Origin: Aculops lycopersici | Lineage: Eukaryota; Arthropoda; Arachnida; Trombidiformes; Eriophyidae | Reading direction: 5' to 3' | DNA length: 64,000 bases | Assembly (NCBI GenBank): GCA_015350385.1 | Contig: WNKI01000002.1 | Span: forward strand, 2,411,700-2,475,699 | Shown: in pieces, positions 19,334 through 30,438 of the stretch | Position numbering within the stretch: the first letter of the stretch is position 1 | Layout of the letters: each line of letters begins with the position of its first letter | Translations under genes and position numbers: made by a program | Notes under the pieces: generated by a model | Database searches by the model: none | What the model saw: only the letters and a program-made list of their open reading frames with translations | Told to the model about the DNA's origin: nothing

Positions 19334-21985
19334 TCAAGCTAATGCTCTAGATAACAACACTACACTTATTACTAATCTCAAGAAAGTCCACGTGTATATT
19401 TGATAACCAAAGGAGAGTTTGCCGCATCCATTGGAGTTGTCGTGAACCAGAGAGTCACTGCCAAAGAATGAGGGATCGTGGTTGATATTATTGACCACTA
19501 CCTGGTTTCCTCCTCTATTTCTATTCTTCCCACTGACCGGCTTTGCAATGCTCATATGATTATTGCCAAATCTATTGCCCAAAATATTGAGTATTCTTGG
19601 ATCTAAACAGTAGTAATTATTTTCAATGAAGGGAGACTTTTCAATAATGGTACCTCTTCTGGATCCATTACTTGAACCACCAGTGATGCCACCGTAACCA
19701 GGAGCCTTGTTAACCTTGAACTGTTGTTGTTGTTGAGTGCCAATCAAGTTTACGGGCGTTGGTGTGTATGAGGTCGGTGGCTCATTATTGCATAAGTACT
19801 TCATGTCGTCGGTACCCATTCGCGACATAAAGTTGACGACAAATTGGGCGCCCGATTTGCTGCAATCCTTATGAGCCCACTTGTAGACGCATCTAAGATA
19901 CAGATCGTAGACACAACATAAGGCCTTTGAGCTTAGCTCCCTTTCGAGAGTCGGGTCATATGATGACGTAGATGGCAATGATCTACTCATTAGGCTTGAT
20001 GTGGTTAGATTAATTTGTAACGGCGGATTTGTTGTCTTTGCAACACTTGTTTCATTGACAGTCAACGGGATTTCTGTCGTGGCGATGGTTTTAGCATTCA
20101 AACTAGAGGTCCCAGGCAGTAGACGCTGCTGCTGATCCCGCGCCATGTCGAATGTCACTTGTCTCTTGGCCAAAGGGCGGCCTTTATTGATTGAACCACT
20201 GCCACCTGTACTCGCAGAAGTGAGGTACTGATTTGCATTAGTCATATAGAGGTTCATTTGTGCTTGCATTTGTCGATGCTCAGTCTGACAAGAGCTCTGA
20301 GCCTTCTCGTTTGGCCATTTGGCCAGGCAGGAAACGTTCTCTATGTAGTCGGTGCGAAACTTTTTGTCAAGACACAAATTGAGCCACATCCAATTCATGC
20401 GCTCGATTATGGCCGCCGAAACATTGGAGGAGACTCCACAAGGTTGCAATTCTGTTGGCCGGTTGTTGTTATATGGTGACCTATCATTTAGTTGCTGTTG
20501 TTGTTGCTGGCCCAACATGCTGCCACCTGTTCCGGCAGTCGTTGGCGGAATGGGCAGTGGAAAGTCGGTTGTTTTGAGAACACTCTCGTCCCATGAGGCG
20601 AGCACTATTCGGATGTAATGAAGATGCTCGGGCCAACAGTTGCCCAATAGAAAGCTGATGGTTCTACAGTTGTCCTCAATGGCCGCCAAGTTGCCGGGAA
20701 AACTCTGGCTCAACTTTTCGGTCATGACCTTTTCGTGATGCAAGCAATTGTTGATTGTATTCACATCCGGATCAATGCACCGCTCGCCAACATTCAACTG
20801 TCTTGACAACAAGCGCCCCACCTCGAAATCCTCCGAAGTTTGCCGCCTAACTCTGGTGGTTGATATGTCGTCCCTGGGGCTTGATGCCTCCTGAACAAGT
20901 GACTTGGGCTCGGCGATGCCCGACGGCTCAGAGGGCCGATCGTCGGCGTCGTCGTCGTCCATTTGATTCAAAACACTTGTGCGCTGACCACCACCGCTGC
21001 CTGTTTGCTTGTTGAATTTATTAAGTAGAGGAGAAGTTAGCCGGATCATCAAGTCGTCGACTCGCTGGCGGCACTGCGAAAACCAGCCATTAATACGATT
21101 TGTCAACTCGTTCCAACCAGATTTGATCCGGTGGCCGATGTTTGCTTGCGGTTGTATTTTGAGATTTGGATTTGTAAATAGAGGATTGAATAGCACCGGC
21201 CGCTGAAGTTTCGTCGGTGGCGAGAGAGGCGGCGGAGGAGGCCGCAGAGGCGGACTTGCAGTTGTAACCGGAAGTGGCGAGATCAAATTGCCTATGGGTC
21301 CGGTAATACGACACTTGGGCCCCGAACAAGTGGCGCTAGTTTTGTTTGCTCCATACTGATTCGTGGTCGGTGCCATTGTCATTGAAGCTGCTTGTTGTGT
21401 TGAATTAAATTTCATTCCAGGTGTAAAGTAATTAAGTCTAACTAGAGCGGCAACGCTAGTATTCTTCACGCGCCACAACTCGTCAAATAAACTCAAAAAC
21501 TCGGGACCCAATTGAGAGTTGGAGTTTTGATAACCCGAGCTCATCAATTGGTTCGATGGCAATTGCTGTTGATATTGATGTTGTTGATGTAGTTGTTGTT
21601 GGCTAATTTGGTCGTCGAATTGCGTCATCTGACTCAACGTTTCCAGCTGATTACTTGGCAAAACCGAGCCCTCGAGCGCAATGTCATGTGCCAGCGAATT
21701 GGCTAGGTAATTGTCAACAAGTTCTCCGAAATTCTCTCCTCTTTTGCCTGGAAAATTTTCGCTCTTTGCTGGATTGTCGCGAACATTGATAGTCTTGCTC
21801 AACAATACAATATCATTTGGAACTTCCGGTCTCGCCTCCTGTTCCCCTCCAACTAAACTCTCACTACCACCACCATTAAAGTGGCCGCTCTCCACTCGAC
21901 TAATTGGACTGGGACTCACCGTGAGGCTGAGTGTCGCCAGGAGGGACAAAGCGGCCAGGTTACATGCGTTTAACATGATTAACAA
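19334..21985 (-). CDS. large secreted Cys-containing orphan protein, possibly GPI-anchored
   Basis: The protein is 883 residues in one exon. An N-terminal signal peptide is clear (MLIMLNACNLAALSLLATL...). The first half is low complexity with Gln-, Pro- and Ser-rich stretches. The second half contains paired-Cys helical segments: ERCIDPDVNTINNC; NCRTISFLLGNCW; LNLCLDKKFRTDYIENVSC; KALCCVYDLYLRCVYKWAHKDC; and DDMKYLC. This spacing suggests a disulfide-bonded helical ectodomain. The protein ends in a hydrophobic segment (TFLRLVISVVLLSRALA) with no cytoplasmic tail, as in GPI-anchored proteins. There is a furin-like RVRRQ near 380. I do not recognise the family; the Cys pattern recalls uncharacterised arthropod secreted proteins. 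Confidence 0.7.
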   Translation of the reverse strand: MLIMLNACNLAALSLLATLSLTVSPSPISRVESGHFNGGGSESLVGGEQEARPEVPNDIVLLSKTINVRDNPAKSENFPGKRGENFGELVDNYLANSLAHDIALEGSVLPSNQLETLSQMTQFDDQISQQQLHQQHQYQQQLPSNQLMSSGYQNSNSQLGPEFLSLFDELWRVKNTSVAALVRLNYFTPGMKFNSTQQAASMTMAPTTNQYGANKTSATCSGPKCRITGPIGNLISPLPVTTASPPLRPPPPPLSPPTKLQRPVLFNPLFTNPNLKIQPQANIGHRIKSGWNELTNRINGWFSQCRQRVDDLMIRLTSPLLNKFNKQTGSGGGQRTSVLNQMDDDDADDRPSEPSGIAEPKSLVQEASSPRDDISTTRVRRQTSEDFEVGRLLSRQLNVGERCIDPDVNTINNCLHHEKVMTEKLSQSFPGNLAAIEDNCRTISFLLGNCWPEHLHYIRIVLASWDESVLKTTDFPLPIPPTTAGTGGSMLGQQQQQQLNDRSPYNNNRPTELQPCGVSSNVSAAIIERMNWMWLNLCLDKKFRTDYIENVSCLAKWPNEKAQSSCQTEHRQMQAQMNLYMTNANQYLTSASTGGSGSINKGRPLAKRQVTFDMARDQQQRLLPGTSSLNAKTIATTEIPLTVNETSVAKTTNPPLQINLTTSSLMSRSLPSTSSYDPTLERELSSKALCCVYDLYLRCVYKWAHKDCSKSGAQFVVNFMSRMGTDDMKYLCNNEPPTSYTPTPVNLIGTQQQQQFKVNKAPGYGGITGGSSNGSRRGTIIEKSPFIENNYYCLDPRILNILGNRFGNNHMSIAKPVSGKNRNRGGNQVVVNNINHDPSFFGSDSLVHDNSNGCGKLSFGYQIYTWTFLRLVISVVLLSRALA

Positions 21986-23939
21986 AAAAGTTACCTTTTC
22001 TCCTTATTCCTCTTCTGGTGTTCAGCTGAAAACTTGCAACAATCTGCCAATCGCACAGGTAGGCATATGCTCTCTCCTTCTGTATTCACCTATTCCTCTG
22101 GCTAAAACTTATTTCAGCTCCCGCTAGATGAGATTAAAGTTCAATTTGCTCGCCTCGTTTTTCCCGACACCGCGCGCTTTGTTTCGAGTTCTACTCCCGA
22201 AAGCCACCAACTTGAATATTAATTTCCTCGCCCACATCACAACCTTTAGCATACACAACAAAAATAAGAAGAAAAAAGACTCACCTCAGCTCAAACTAAC
22301 ACCCGAACCGCTGGCCATCAATAAGCCAAGATGTGTAAGAACTGGATCGACGCGCAGTAGCGATAGAGGGACTAGTAAAACTAACGCCTAGCGACTGGAA
22401 AAAATTTAAGCTCCCAAGGTTGCGAGTTAGCGCTGACTAAACGAGGGAGTGTGCGCGATCCGCACAGTGCCAAAAAGGGGGAGGGCCAGTTGTTAGGCTC
22501 GTTGAAATTAACAACAATTGGCATCAGATGGCAAGGCACCTGGCGAGCCAGCCAACCAGCCAGTCGGCCGATGAATACTAGGCTCAGGTAGACCAACAAT
22601 CGGTTGTCTGCTGGGCTGTTTTTATGTTACCGTTCATTGTGTTGACTACCGCGAACCGGATGCGGCTGCCAACGACGCTAGGTGCGCTCGCCTGAATGCA
22701 CCAAGAACTAGAAGCGGAAGCGGAGCTTCCAATGATTTCGCTCCGGGATCATGAGCTCACAAGTGTAAAGTTTTCCTTGTCTTGAGTTACTGCCTACTAA
22801 TACCAATACTGCTATCACTGCAGCTGCAACATGATGTTAGTTACTTTTTTGATCGAGAGCTCAACGGGCAGAAAATCAACTCGCGGAGTCAAATTAATCA
22901 GCGCGAACCCGAAACATACCTGAGCCGTAAATCTTGCCAATGCAGGCTCGCAATCAATCAGACTTTGAAGGTTAAGGCTGGCGAAATCCCTTTCCTCATA
23001 TCGATTTGTTAGTTTCTCTCTCTCTCTCTCCCTATCCCTCTCTAGTGGCAAAACGAAGAGAGATACACTGGATAACCAATCAATTACAAGATGATGGCCA
23101 TTGAGGATTCAGAATAGATTGCGTGTCTTGGAAACATTTGCTGCACCACGACCATTACCGCTCAAGTACCTCAATCACTAATCAATTGCCTGCCATCATG
23201 CCTTTGCTCCTCGACGCTTTCTAGTTTGTTGTGTCTCTTGTAATTGAAGGACCCATTTTTGCTGTTTTCTCATCAACGAAAACTGCCATCCCGCTCGCAA
23301 CTTCACGAGTTTGCTTGTTGTTCCTGTTCAAACTCGGAAGTAGCAAAGTTTAACGCGACTAACCTCGCGCTGAAGCTCCGGTGTCGATGGCTGAATTTAG
23401 TGTGTTTACTGAACAATTGACGTCAAAAAACCATATGGTTACCTGTACTCTAAACAGTGGGGAGGCCAACTCACTTTGGTCGGCCTCAATTTGGTTGCCA
23501 CGGGTGTAAATTTCAAATTATTTACCTTTGACTCTTGGTTGCGGTTTGATGGCCACCCATAATAATATGACATCATGCATCGCTCGTCGATAGAAAAATA
23601 AGGTGTTCTGGATATTGTCAACTTTTTGACTACAATCTCAATGCCATCCCCCGCGAATTAGGTCAGCTGGTTTGAGAGCAAAATACAATTTCACCGAGAT
23701 AATTTGCTGGACTGACTGACACAGGAAACAAGAGCGTGGGTGTATGACTTTCCGCTGCAATCACTATGCCTCCGAATCATAGCGATCAACTAGAAAAGAG
23801 CTGGTTGATATTAGGATTCTTTGAATTTGAGCTGGTGAAATGGGGATATGCGATTGTATGACAATCAGACGCGTCAGTTCACATTGCATTTATAACATGG
23901 TTATACAGCCGAAATAGCTACAATTTCAAATTAAAACAA
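21986..23939. other. intergenic, no gene seen
   Basis: This is about 2 kb between the start of the secreted orphan and the 3' end of BTAF1. It holds the promoter of the former and a (CT)n tract near 23012-23042. Open frames are short and without features. Confidence 0.55.
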
Positions 23940-26900
23940 CTAAGCATCTAAACCCTTGAGAGAAGATACAAATCCGCTGAGATCATATTCAGTCTCATAC
24001 TGTTGCTGATCCCAAAGTTCCGGTAGAATATCCTCGAATGAGCCCTTTTTAGTTTTGCGGCCACTTGTTGTATCACAAATTGTCTCACGATTAGTTGTGC
24101 CGTCAAATAAATCGAACAATTGATCTACGTTCATGGTGCCCAATCCGGTGTTGTCTGAGTTAATTACTGTATTTGAGACCATTGTTTTGAATTTTTGCAA
24201 TCCCATGATCCTTTCCTCCAATGTTGACTTGGTGATTAAACGGTAAACATTGACCACCTTTCTTTGTCCAATCCTGTGAGCTCGATCCATGGCTTGCAAA
24301 TCTTTAGTTGGATTCCAATCATGTTCGACAAAAATCACAGTGTCGGCACCTGTTAAATTCAAGCCCAAACCTCCAATTTGGGTTGTGAGAAGAAGGATGT
24401 CGATTGATGGATCGTCGTTAAATCTCGACACAATCAAGTGTCGCTGATTTGGTGGAACTGATCCATCGAGCTTGAGGTATGTGATACTCGTCAGGTGTTT
24501 CTTCAATAGATCCTCTTCTATAATATTAACCATCGATCGGAATTGACAAAATATCAAAGCACGGTGTTGATTGACCACAGACTCAATAGGGAATGTTTGG
24601 CTAGTTTGCTGTTGATGCTCTTCAGGCAATTGGTTCGAAACTCCAATGCCACAATCTAATAGCAGTTGCTTAAGAGCCTTCAATTTTGATGAATGGTTTA
24701 TATCATCTAATGAGCTCTTTTCATCATTCAGACTCTTGGTAATCTCTGAATAATGAGGATGTTTTTGGGTGAGGACTAATTTTGGATGGTTACAAACATT
24801 CTTGAGATATTGTAGAGCTTGAAACACATGACCCTTTGAGTTTTCCTTCTGTTCATTAGGTTTTGTATCCTCTTGCTCACTATCGTCCAGAAGAAGACCT
24901 AAAGACTTCTTGGTCACATCCTTGCATAGTTTGCTCTTGGTAAAGTCCTCATATAGCTTATGTTGCAATGGACTTAGTTCACAGTAGTAATCTTGAATAA
25001 TCTTTGGCGGCAAGTCCTTGAGGACATCCTCCTTGAGACGGCGTAAGATGAATGGCAGGACTTGGCGGTGTAAAGATTCCATCGCTAGGGCGCCTGCTTC
25101 CAGATCTCTAGCCGAGCATTTAGGCTCTCTACTTTGCAATATCGGTTTTGCGTATCTATTATGAAATTGTCGTTCAGATCCCAAAAAGCCAGGCATCAAA
25201 AAGTCAAATAGAGACCAGAGTTCTGTCACATTGTTTTGTATAGGTGTTCCAGATAATATAAGCCGATGTTTGGCACTCAACAATCTGATCGCCTTTGATA
25301 ACTTGGTCTTTCCGTTCTTAATAATATGACCCTCATCAAGAACGCAATAATTCCAGTTAACGCTCTTGAAGAAGTCGATATCATTTCTCACTATGTCATA
25401 GGAACTAACTATTAAATTGATTTTCACGTCTTTCTTTGATGTTTTCTCCAATGTCGAGTGATCCTTCAAAATTGTTGCTCTTAAATTGGCGCGATCAAAT
25501 TGGTTACCTGAATAGTTGACAGGATGCAAGATCGACCTCATTTCACTCGGAATAAACTTAATGATTTCATAGAGCCAGTGTTCAGTTAGAGTTGCGGGAC
25601 AGACAATAAGCGACGGTCCACATTTGTAAGTGGCCTCGGAGATAGGTGACTCCTCTAATTTGACCTTGTTATCGGAGTGTCCATTAGCTAAAAAGTGATC
25701 AGCAGCAACCATGCAGATTGTCATGAAAGTTTTACCCAAACCCATCTCGTCACATAAGATTCCATGTAGATTAAATCGATTGAGAAAAGCCAACCAGTTC
25801 AGACCATCTTGCTGGTAAGAACGTAGCTCTGCATTCATCTTGAAAGGAAGTTCAAAGTTTTCTAACTTCCTAGGGTTCAACAATTGCTCTATAAACTTTT
25901 GCTCATCTCTTGGGGGTTCCGTGTTTTGAGATTTTTCTAATTTGATGCTCAGGTCGGTAGATGGCTTCCTTGATGTGCCGCCTTCAAGATTCAAGGGCAT
26001 CAAGCTGAGTAGCTTGCCAAAACAATGAGTGGCCATCAACCTAACTTGATCATTTTGGTCACTCATACGTCTAAGTACGTGAACTACAAATATATCAATC
26101 TTGGGCACCAGTTCTAGTTGTAGGTGCTCTATAATTGAAGCAATGGCTTCAATGGAACCACACCGAGCTAGTAAGTTATCCATCAAACTTAACTTTGGTA
26201 AGATGGACTTACTAATCGATCCTATTGTATCGGCGAAAGTTAGTTTGCTGATCACACCTAGACATTGGGAGATTCGATGTCTGATCATTGAGTGGGGATG
26301 AGGTAGTAATTCAATTAGCCGATCAAACAATTTCAATAGATATAGTTGCAAGTTTGCATTGATATCTAGACCAACGGTTTCAAGCAACAGTAGGTTTTTG
26401 ATGAACTTTGTTTCTTGGTCTCGATTTCGTTCAGCTTGTCCATTGCCAATAACTTTGAGGTGGACATCTATTTGACTTTCGATGTCTTCGGAGATCAAAT
26501 GCCAGAATAGAGGAAGCTTCTGGGGTAGATCTTGGCCAAAGTGCCTTACAAGTGACTTCAGTGATTGGCTAGCACCCCTCGATGCTAGATCTAACCGAGG
26601 ACTTGGACCATTGCTGACAGTATCAAACTTTTCATTGTCAAGTTCAGTATTCGAAGATATCGACAGAGATCTTTTCAGACTCTGACTTGATAACCCAACT
26701 GATGATTGACGTCTTGAGGTCTGACGGTTCAGTTCAGCCTTACGTTGCAGGTGGTCTAGCAGGATAATCCGATTGCTTTCTGAGCGTGATGCTAACCCAT
26801 TGTATTCATTCGTGGACTGAGGACTGGACATATCTGACTCGAGATTGAAAACAATCACTTCTCTATTTGCCAATAGATTCATTAAGCGTGTAAGAATGTC

Positions 26901-29705
26901 ATTAATTGTAACCGCATTTTGCTCGTGGTTTTTACATAATAAATCAACTAAAACTGTCAGGTAAACAATGGATTTGTCCTGCAGTAGTTGCTCCTCCTCA
27001 GTTTCTATTGAATCGAGGAGGGGGTTCGCTATCAAACTCAACTTTTCTGGGATGAGTTTCCAAGAAATTTGACTACATGCCAGCGAGCTTAGTACTGATG
27101 TTGATAGACTCTTCTGCGATTGTGTAGTGGACTTGAGGGTTTTTGTCAAGTTATTTTTCTTGGTTAGCAGTGAAAGGTAGACTTTGCTACCTTTTATGTC
27201 ATGGTTGTCTTTGTTATCATTTGTTGATCTCTTCGATGCGATTCGGGTTAACTCTTGCTCTAGATCAAGTTCGCTCAACATTTGTATTTGATTTAGATTG
27301 TATATAATACGACGATCAGCGACGACAGGCAAATTTGCCGGGCAGATTGCAGCATCCTTGAGATTCGATGCAAACTCGCGTGCCTCCTGTTGCAATCTCG
27401 TAAAATTTGGTGCAAGTTCATCATAACAAAGTGTCACTTCCTGCAGAGCCGTGTTCAACTGACCTGTTAGAGTTTCAGGTAGCAGGCTCTTGAGTATCTC
27501 GAGGTCACCTGATAGTTGTTCAATTTGTTGAACAGCCCAAGACTCGAGGATCCATCCAGAGTAGATTCTCTGATAAGCTGATTTCATCCTGATGTAATGT
27601 GTGAACATCTCCGACAAATATTTGAGAGTATCTTTCGAGTGAGGCGATCCATCTTTATCATAGACTAAACGACTGTAGAGGGTTCCTAAAAGTTTTGCGC
27701 CTAATAGCCTGCACCTAGTGACTTGAGATTTTTGATGAACTAATGTTTCTGCATTGAATGTACTGGACCCGATGTAAATGTCACCCTCGGGTTTATCACA
27801 GCTAGGAGTTCCATCTGGCCTAATATTTAGCCACATTGGATTTCCCCTGTCAATGGGGTTACTCAATGGTTGCATGGTTAGACATAACCAATAGTTTAAG
27901 TACTTTGAGCTTGATCTCAGCAGGTTAAACTTGTCGATTGAAGCTCTGGTAGAGTCATCGTCTATCTTTAGCAGTAGCGACCATATGTCTTCGATATGAG
28001 TTCTTACTTCGTCCATATTTTCTAGAATAGATCGTTGATATACCAATCTCAAGGCTGTGGTAATAAGATCTTCCGGCATCCAAGTTAAACAAGTCGACTG
28101 TTGTGTCTTCAAGAGAGTATTCAAAGCTTTCAAGACTGATATTCGGACTGAGGTTGAGGAGTGCCCTAATAGAGGCCATAGTTTTGGAATAGACCTAATC
28201 AATTCTTCGTGACTTAGATCTGCAGAGCTAGAGGTAATTAGCGAAGCCAATAAAAGCACAATATTACTTGTTGATGTGGTAAGCTCATCCAAGTCAGCTA
28301 AATGCTCCCAGAGAAACTTGATGAGTCCTGGTGTCTTCTCGGGCTTAGTTTCAATGATGAGATCCTTCACTGGAACTAGAGTTGCGGCGGCCTCAGCCGA
28401 GACATCGTCTACACTATCACCTAGAAGCTGGAAGATAGGATCGAGGCATTCATTGAGCAATCGTTTTGAGAATGTTTTATCGATGGCATTTAGCGAGTAC
28501 TTTAAGCCAATGATACCTCCATGTCTCACCTCCCAGCTTGGATTTTCCAACATTTTGAGTAGAATCGTGACCACTCTATGAGCATACGGCTCTAGCATGA
28601 CTGATACACAGCAGCCCAGGAGTTGGGCGGCATTCTCTCGAACTGGAGCAACCACTTGATCGAAGAGAAAATCTCCGAACTTGTCTAACCCTAAAATGCA
28701 AATGGAAGTCAATGATATGTCAACTAGCCATAGTTGATTGAGTTTATCATTGGATTCTTGCAATAAATCCAAACGCTTGCCAGCAGATTTCCCTTGATGC
28801 CTTACGATTTCTCTCAATGCAATAGCAGCTCCATGTCTTATCTCCCAGGCTGGGTTGAACAAGTCCAAGATATACTCTTGCGTTAGATCACTTATTGGCC
28901 AAAGAAGGGGATTGAGCTCTTCGTTTGTGTCATCACTTATTAATTTAGTTTCACTTATGTGTCCTGCAGCCTGGAGTTTTTGGATTAGTTTGTCATAGTT
29001 GGAAATACCAGATTTCAGTTTGAGGTAGATTTCTTGTTGATTTGATGGATTATTCGTTGATTTGCTGCTTGTCTCACTTGAATGACATTGTAAATCATCA
29101 TTTGAGACTATATCTGTAGATTTAACTCCAAGGTTTAGGCTATCTACCATGGAGATACCAAGCTCTTTGTTTATAAGCTTCCTTTGACGTAACAATTGCT
29201 CCGTATGAACCTTTTTAGTAGATGTGGTCTTGGTTGAGTTTTTGCGAGGACGACCACGTGTTGTTGCAGCTCCTCTTGAAGTTGAAGGATTTACTAGGTC
29301 AGTATCGTCTGAATCAATAGTATCTACAGATAGCAATGCTGGGCACGAGGAAATGATATCATCGAGATCAAATTGGTCAAAGATAGCGTTGATATCGATG
29401 ATCTCATCGATAACTTTAGATATGGCTACACGCTTTTGACAGACACTTTTGTCATCTTGGCCTGACAGCTCCTTGGGTGGCCATCCATCAACTTGCTCTA
29501 GGACACTACTTGTGGCTTGGCCTGCTGCGACCCTCGTCTCCCAAACTGGTTTGCTTGAGTATTCTTTAATCCTTCGCAACAAGTAATTCAGATCATTGGG
29601 TTGGACACGCTGAACTTCGCCAAGTTGTTTGGCAGCTGCCAATCTGATTGACTCATTGGATCCTGTGTCGAGCAAAATGAATAACCTATCGAGTCTAGAA
29701 ACCAT
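23940..29705 (-). CDS. BTAF1: BTAF1/Mot1, TBP-removing Snf2-family ATPase
   Basis: The protein is 1921 residues in a single exon (human 1849). It dissociates TATA-binding protein from DNA using ATP and acts on RNA polymerase II promoters. The N terminus (MVSRLDRLFILLDTGSNES) and HEAT repeats (about 1-1250, with recurring NPSWEVRHGGIIGLK-type helices) form the TBP-gripping part. The Snf2 core has DEMGLGKT (Walker A, about 1322), DEGH (Walker B, about 1455), LSGTPIQNN, and LPPKIIQDYYCELSPLQ. The helicase C lobe has LDGSVPPNQRH and QAMDRAHRIGQ (about 1808). These match BTAF1 rather than other Snf2 subfamilies. It lies 406 bp from ELOB in the same orientation. Confidence 0.97.
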   Translation of the reverse strand: MVSRLDRLFILLDTGSNESIRLAAAKQLGEVQRVQPNDLNYLLRRIKEYSSKPVWETRVAAGQATSSVLEQVDGWPPKELSGQDDKSVCQKRVAISKVIDEIIDINAIFDQFDLDDIISSCPALLSVDTIDSDDTDLVNPSTSRGAATTRGRPRKNSTKTTSTKKVHTEQLLRQRKLINKELGISMVDSLNLGVKSTDIVSNDDLQCHSSETSSKSTNNPSNQQEIYLKLKSGISNYDKLIQKLQAAGHISETKLISDDTNEELNPLLWPISDLTQEYILDLFNPAWEIRHGAAIALREIVRHQGKSAGKRLDLLQESNDKLNQLWLVDISLTSICILGLDKFGDFLFDQVVAPVRENAAQLLGCCVSVMLEPYAHRVVTILLKMLENPSWEVRHGGIIGLKYSLNAIDKTFSKRLLNECLDPIFQLLGDSVDDVSAEAAATLVPVKDLIIETKPEKTPGLIKFLWEHLADLDELTTSTSNIVLLLASLITSSSADLSHEELIRSIPKLWPLLGHSSTSVRISVLKALNTLLKTQQSTCLTWMPEDLITTALRLVYQRSILENMDEVRTHIEDIWSLLLKIDDDSTRASIDKFNLLRSSSKYLNYWLCLTMQPLSNPIDRGNPMWLNIRPDGTPSCDKPEGDIYIGSSTFNAETLVHQKSQVTRCRLLGAKLLGTLYSRLVYDKDGSPHSKDTLKYLSEMFTHYIRMKSAYQRIYSGWILESWAVQQIEQLSGDLEILKSLLPETLTGQLNTALQEVTLCYDELAPNFTRLQQEAREFASNLKDAAICPANLPVVADRRIIYNLNQIQMLSELDLEQELTRIASKRSTNDNKDNHDIKGSKVYLSLLTKKNNLTKTLKSTTQSQKSLSTSVLSSLACSQISWKLIPEKLSLIANPLLDSIETEEEQLLQDKSIVYLTVLVDLLCKNHEQNAVTINDILTRLMNLLANREVIVFNLESDMSSPQSTNEYNGLASRSESNRIILLDHLQRKAELNRQTSRRQSSVGLSSQSLKRSLSISSNTELDNEKFDTVSNGPSPRLDLASRGASQSLKSLVRHFGQDLPQKLPLFWHLISEDIESQIDVHLKVIGNGQAERNRDQETKFIKNLLLLETVGLDINANLQLYLLKLFDRLIELLPHPHSMIRHRISQCLGVISKLTFADTIGSISKSILPKLSLMDNLLARCGSIEAIASIIEHLQLELVPKIDIFVVHVLRRMSDQNDQVRLMATHCFGKLLSLMPLNLEGGTSRKPSTDLSIKLEKSQNTEPPRDEQKFIEQLLNPRKLENFELPFKMNAELRSYQQDGLNWLAFLNRFNLHGILCDEMGLGKTFMTICMVAADHFLANGHSDNKVKLEESPISEATYKCGPSLIVCPATLTEHWLYEIIKFIPSEMRSILHPVNYSGNQFDRANLRATILKDHSTLEKTSKKDVKINLIVSSYDIVRNDIDFFKSVNWNYCVLDEGHIIKNGKTKLSKAIRLLSAKHRLILSGTPIQNNVTELWSLFDFLMPGFLGSERQFHNRYAKPILQSREPKCSARDLEAGALAMESLHRQVLPFILRRLKEDVLKDLPPKIIQDYYCELSPLQHKLYEDFTKSKLCKDVTKKSLGLLLDDSEQEDTKPNEQKENSKGHVFQALQYLKNVCNHPKLVLTQKHPHYSEITKSLNDEKSSLDDINHSSKLKALKQLLLDCGIGVSNQLPEEHQQQTSQTFPIESVVNQHRALIFCQFRSMVNIIEEDLLKKHLTSITYLKLDGSVPPNQRHLIVSRFNDDPSIDILLLTTQIGGLGLNLTGADTVIFVEHDWNPTKDLQAMDRAHRIGQRKVVNVYRLITKSTLEERIMGLQKFKTMVSNTVINSDNTGLGTMNVDQLFDLFDGTTNRETICDTTSGRKTKKGSFEDILPELWDQQQYETEYDLSGFVSSLKGLDA

Positions 29706-30111
29706 TGTAATTTAGGTTAAAGTCTGTAGTTAGTTGATAATATAAGTGATGAGTGTTGATTATAATATCACACCTATCTAATAAAATAATAAACTAATCA
29801 TGTAAAGTTTAGCAGAAACATGTTTACATTCGAGGCCGGCGGAATCACGTTCTCGAGCGAGTATGGGCTTTTCACATCACAAATGTGTGCAAATGTGATC
29901 TCGCAAGGAGCACCCCGCTTGCTAGCGCGAATCTCTATGCATAATTTGTCAAAAGAGATCAAGATAAACTCATCATCCACATTTGTGAGAATCAATTATA
30001 ATATTTATTTAATGAGATTTGGGGTAGACAAACATGTATGAGTGTTTAAGATGATGACGGCGATGCATTTTTTATCAGCAACTATCAACCAGCCACCTGT
30101 AAGAATCGTAA
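29706..30111. other. intergenic: BTAF1 5' flank and ELOB 3' flank
   Basis: This is 406 bp of AT-rich sequence without a supported gene. The overlapping open frames on both strands (29798-30041) have no recognisable product. Confidence 0.5.
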
Positions 30112-30438
30112 TTACAAACTTTCTTCCTCCCTCTCCATGACACTTGGTAACTCGGGTGGCTCACTATAAGGTGTCATATTCAATGGTTCGAAGTCGCCTG
30201 TATCTTTATCACGTAAACATAGACCCAACTCTGCTGGACATGTGGCCTTTGCTGTAAAATAATGCCTCAACTCTTCTCTATCCTCTAAAGTTATCCTGTT
30301 GTAGATTAATTTCTGATCTTCGGGTGGAGTTCTAATGATGCCAGAGAGCATTCTTTTGAGTTCCATGACCGTGGCGTTCTCTTTCGTATCTAGGAATATG
30401 GTTGTTTTCTGACGTCTAATTTGAACGAATATTTCCAT
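30112..30438 (-). CDS. ELOB: Elongin B
   Basis: The protein is 108 residues (human 118), one exon. It is a ubiquitin-like protein that pairs with Elongin C as an adaptor in Cullin-2/5 ubiquitin ligases and in the Elongin transcription-elongation complex. The beta-grasp start MEIFVQIRRQKTTIFLDTK and the VMELKRML helix match Elongin B closely. The C-terminal PPELPSVM motif is diagnostic of Elongin B. The C-terminal tail after this motif is shorter than in mammals. Confidence 0.96.
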   Translation of the reverse strand: MEIFVQIRRQKTTIFLDTKENATVMELKRMLSGIIRTPPEDQKLIYNRITLEDREELRHYFTAKATCPAELGLCLRDKDTGDFEPLNMTPYSEPPELPSVMEREEESL

